From positions 1 through 34,981 of the forward strand of contig CAZMZZ010000015.1 of NCBI GenBank assembly GCA_964571215.1: DNA of 34,981 nt. Direction: 5' to 3'. Below are positions 34,531 to 34,981 of the stretch, one piece after another. The stretch's first letter is position 1. Each line of letters opens with the position of its first letter. Position numbers and translations under genes: made by a program. Under the pieces are notes generated by a model. The model made no database searches. It saw only the letters and a list, made by a program, of their open reading frames with translations, and had not been told where the DNA came from. Source of the DNA: CAJWPI01 sp964571215. GTDB taxonomy: Bacteria; Pseudomonadota; Gammaproteobacteria; Magnimaribacterales; Magnimaribacteraceae.

Positions 34531-34981
34531 ATGCCAAGTGAATCTTTAGAAAGCTGGATAAGCTACATTGAAACTCTAAATCCTAAAGAATGGGATTTAG
34601 GGTTAGAGAGAATAAAGCCTGTATACAATAAATTAATTAATTATTCTTTAGCAGGAAGAGTTGTAGTTATTGGAGGAACTAACGGAAAGGGTTCCACGGT
34701 AGAATATTTAAGTAATCTTCTTCAGAAACAAGGGAAAAAAGTAGGTACCTATACCTCTCCACATCTTTTCTGTTTTAATGAAAGAATTAGGATTAATGGA
34801 GAAAATAGCTCTGATCAAAAAATCCTTTATAGCTTTGCAGAAGTCGAAAAATCAAGAAAGTCTATCCCCCTTACCTACTTTGAATTTTCTACTCTAGCTG
34901 CTTTACATCTTTTTTCTCTTTCCAATCTAGATGTAGTTATTCTTGAAGTTGGATTAGGTGGTAGGTTAGATGCTGTAAATG
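34531..34981 (+). CDS. folC: Dihydrofolate/folylpolyglutamate synthase (cut by window end)
   Basis: The frame is open from ATG 34531 to the edge; about 150 N-terminal residues are seen out of an expected 420 or so. The ATP P-loop is VVVIGGTNGKGST (about 48-60), followed by GTYTSPHLFCFNERIRING (about 77-95), ending with the TYFEF and VVILEVGLGGRLDAVN segments (Mur-ligase/FolC core). FolC adds glutamate to dihydropteroate and to folates. Position after accD matches the common accD-folC pair. The C-terminal glutamate-binding domain is outside the window. Confidence 0.95.
   Translation, partial: MPSESLESWISYIETLNPKEWDLGLERIKPVYNKLINYSLAGRVVVIGGTNGKGSTVEYLSNLLQKQGKKVGTYTSPHLFCFNERIRINGENSSDQKILYSFAEVEKSRKSIPLTYFEFSTLAALHLFSLSNLDVVILEVGLGGRLDAVN

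Noticed and set aside
1..34981. Mobile elements, CRISPR arrays, tRNA/rRNA genes, riboswitches or a defence island
   Set aside because: No transposase, integrase, direct-repeat array, tRNA-like cloverleaf or defence gene was recognised by eye; all space is filled with ordinary metabolic and housekeeping genes. A tRNA/Rfam scan would be needed to exclude small RNAs in the short gaps.

Overview
The window looks like part of the chromosome of a marine, AT-rich, streamlined gammaproteobacterium. SAR86-type is my best guess; this is inferred from base composition (about one third G+C by eye), very short intergenic gaps, and gene content and order, not from any search. The block leuCDB-asd-fimV-truA-trpF-accD-folC is a known gammaproteobacterial (Pseudomonas-like) arrangement, and the topA/lexA neighbourhood and the E. 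coli-type LexA operator fit too. No rRNA, tRNA, insertion sequence, prophage or CRISPR array was seen, and no gene-free stretch exceeds about 130 bases.

Left arm (1-6570, minus strand): queT/yhhQ - nadK - wza-like - yjbH-like - yjbF-like, ending in a hairpin terminator at 48-73. The last three genes form a minimal exopolysaccharide/group-4-capsule export set without a gfcC/yjbG homologue, kinase or glycosyltransferase. Next (6637-8453) come a zinc-binding sirtuin (+) and a convergent zinc alcohol dehydrogenase (-).

Middle (8543-15256, plus strand): two adjacent acyl-CoA dehydrogenases that look like unequal subunits of one enzyme, then mazG, a YihG-type acyltransferase and topA. topA converges with lexA (15322-15942, -). 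lexA shares one LexA operator, centred between the two start codons, with a divergent cytosolic 5'-nucleotidase gene. Then thrH and the methylcitrate cycle genes prpB-prpC-prpD and a glutathione transferase (16948-21694, +). These oxidise propionyl-CoA, a product of odd-chain, branched-chain and sterol-type acyl chains, so they fit the acyl-CoA dehydrogenase pair upstream. A two-gene minus-strand unit (HAD phosphatase then periplasmic penicillin-acylase-family amidase, 21775-24518) follows.

Right arm (24639-34981, plus strand): a nearly gapless superoperon aroC-leuC-leuD-leuB-asd-mini-fimV-truA-trpF-trpB-trpA-accD-folC (folC cut by the window edge). It joins chorismate, leucine, aspartate-family and tryptophan synthesis with tRNA pseudouridylation, malonyl-CoA and folate synthesis. 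Most striking points: the shared SOS operator over a 5'-nucleotidase, a FimV reduced to 116 residues, an Asp60-to-Glu change in TrpA, the acyl-CoA dehydrogenase pair in which only one member keeps the catalytic Glu motif, and the stripped-down polysaccharide export trio.
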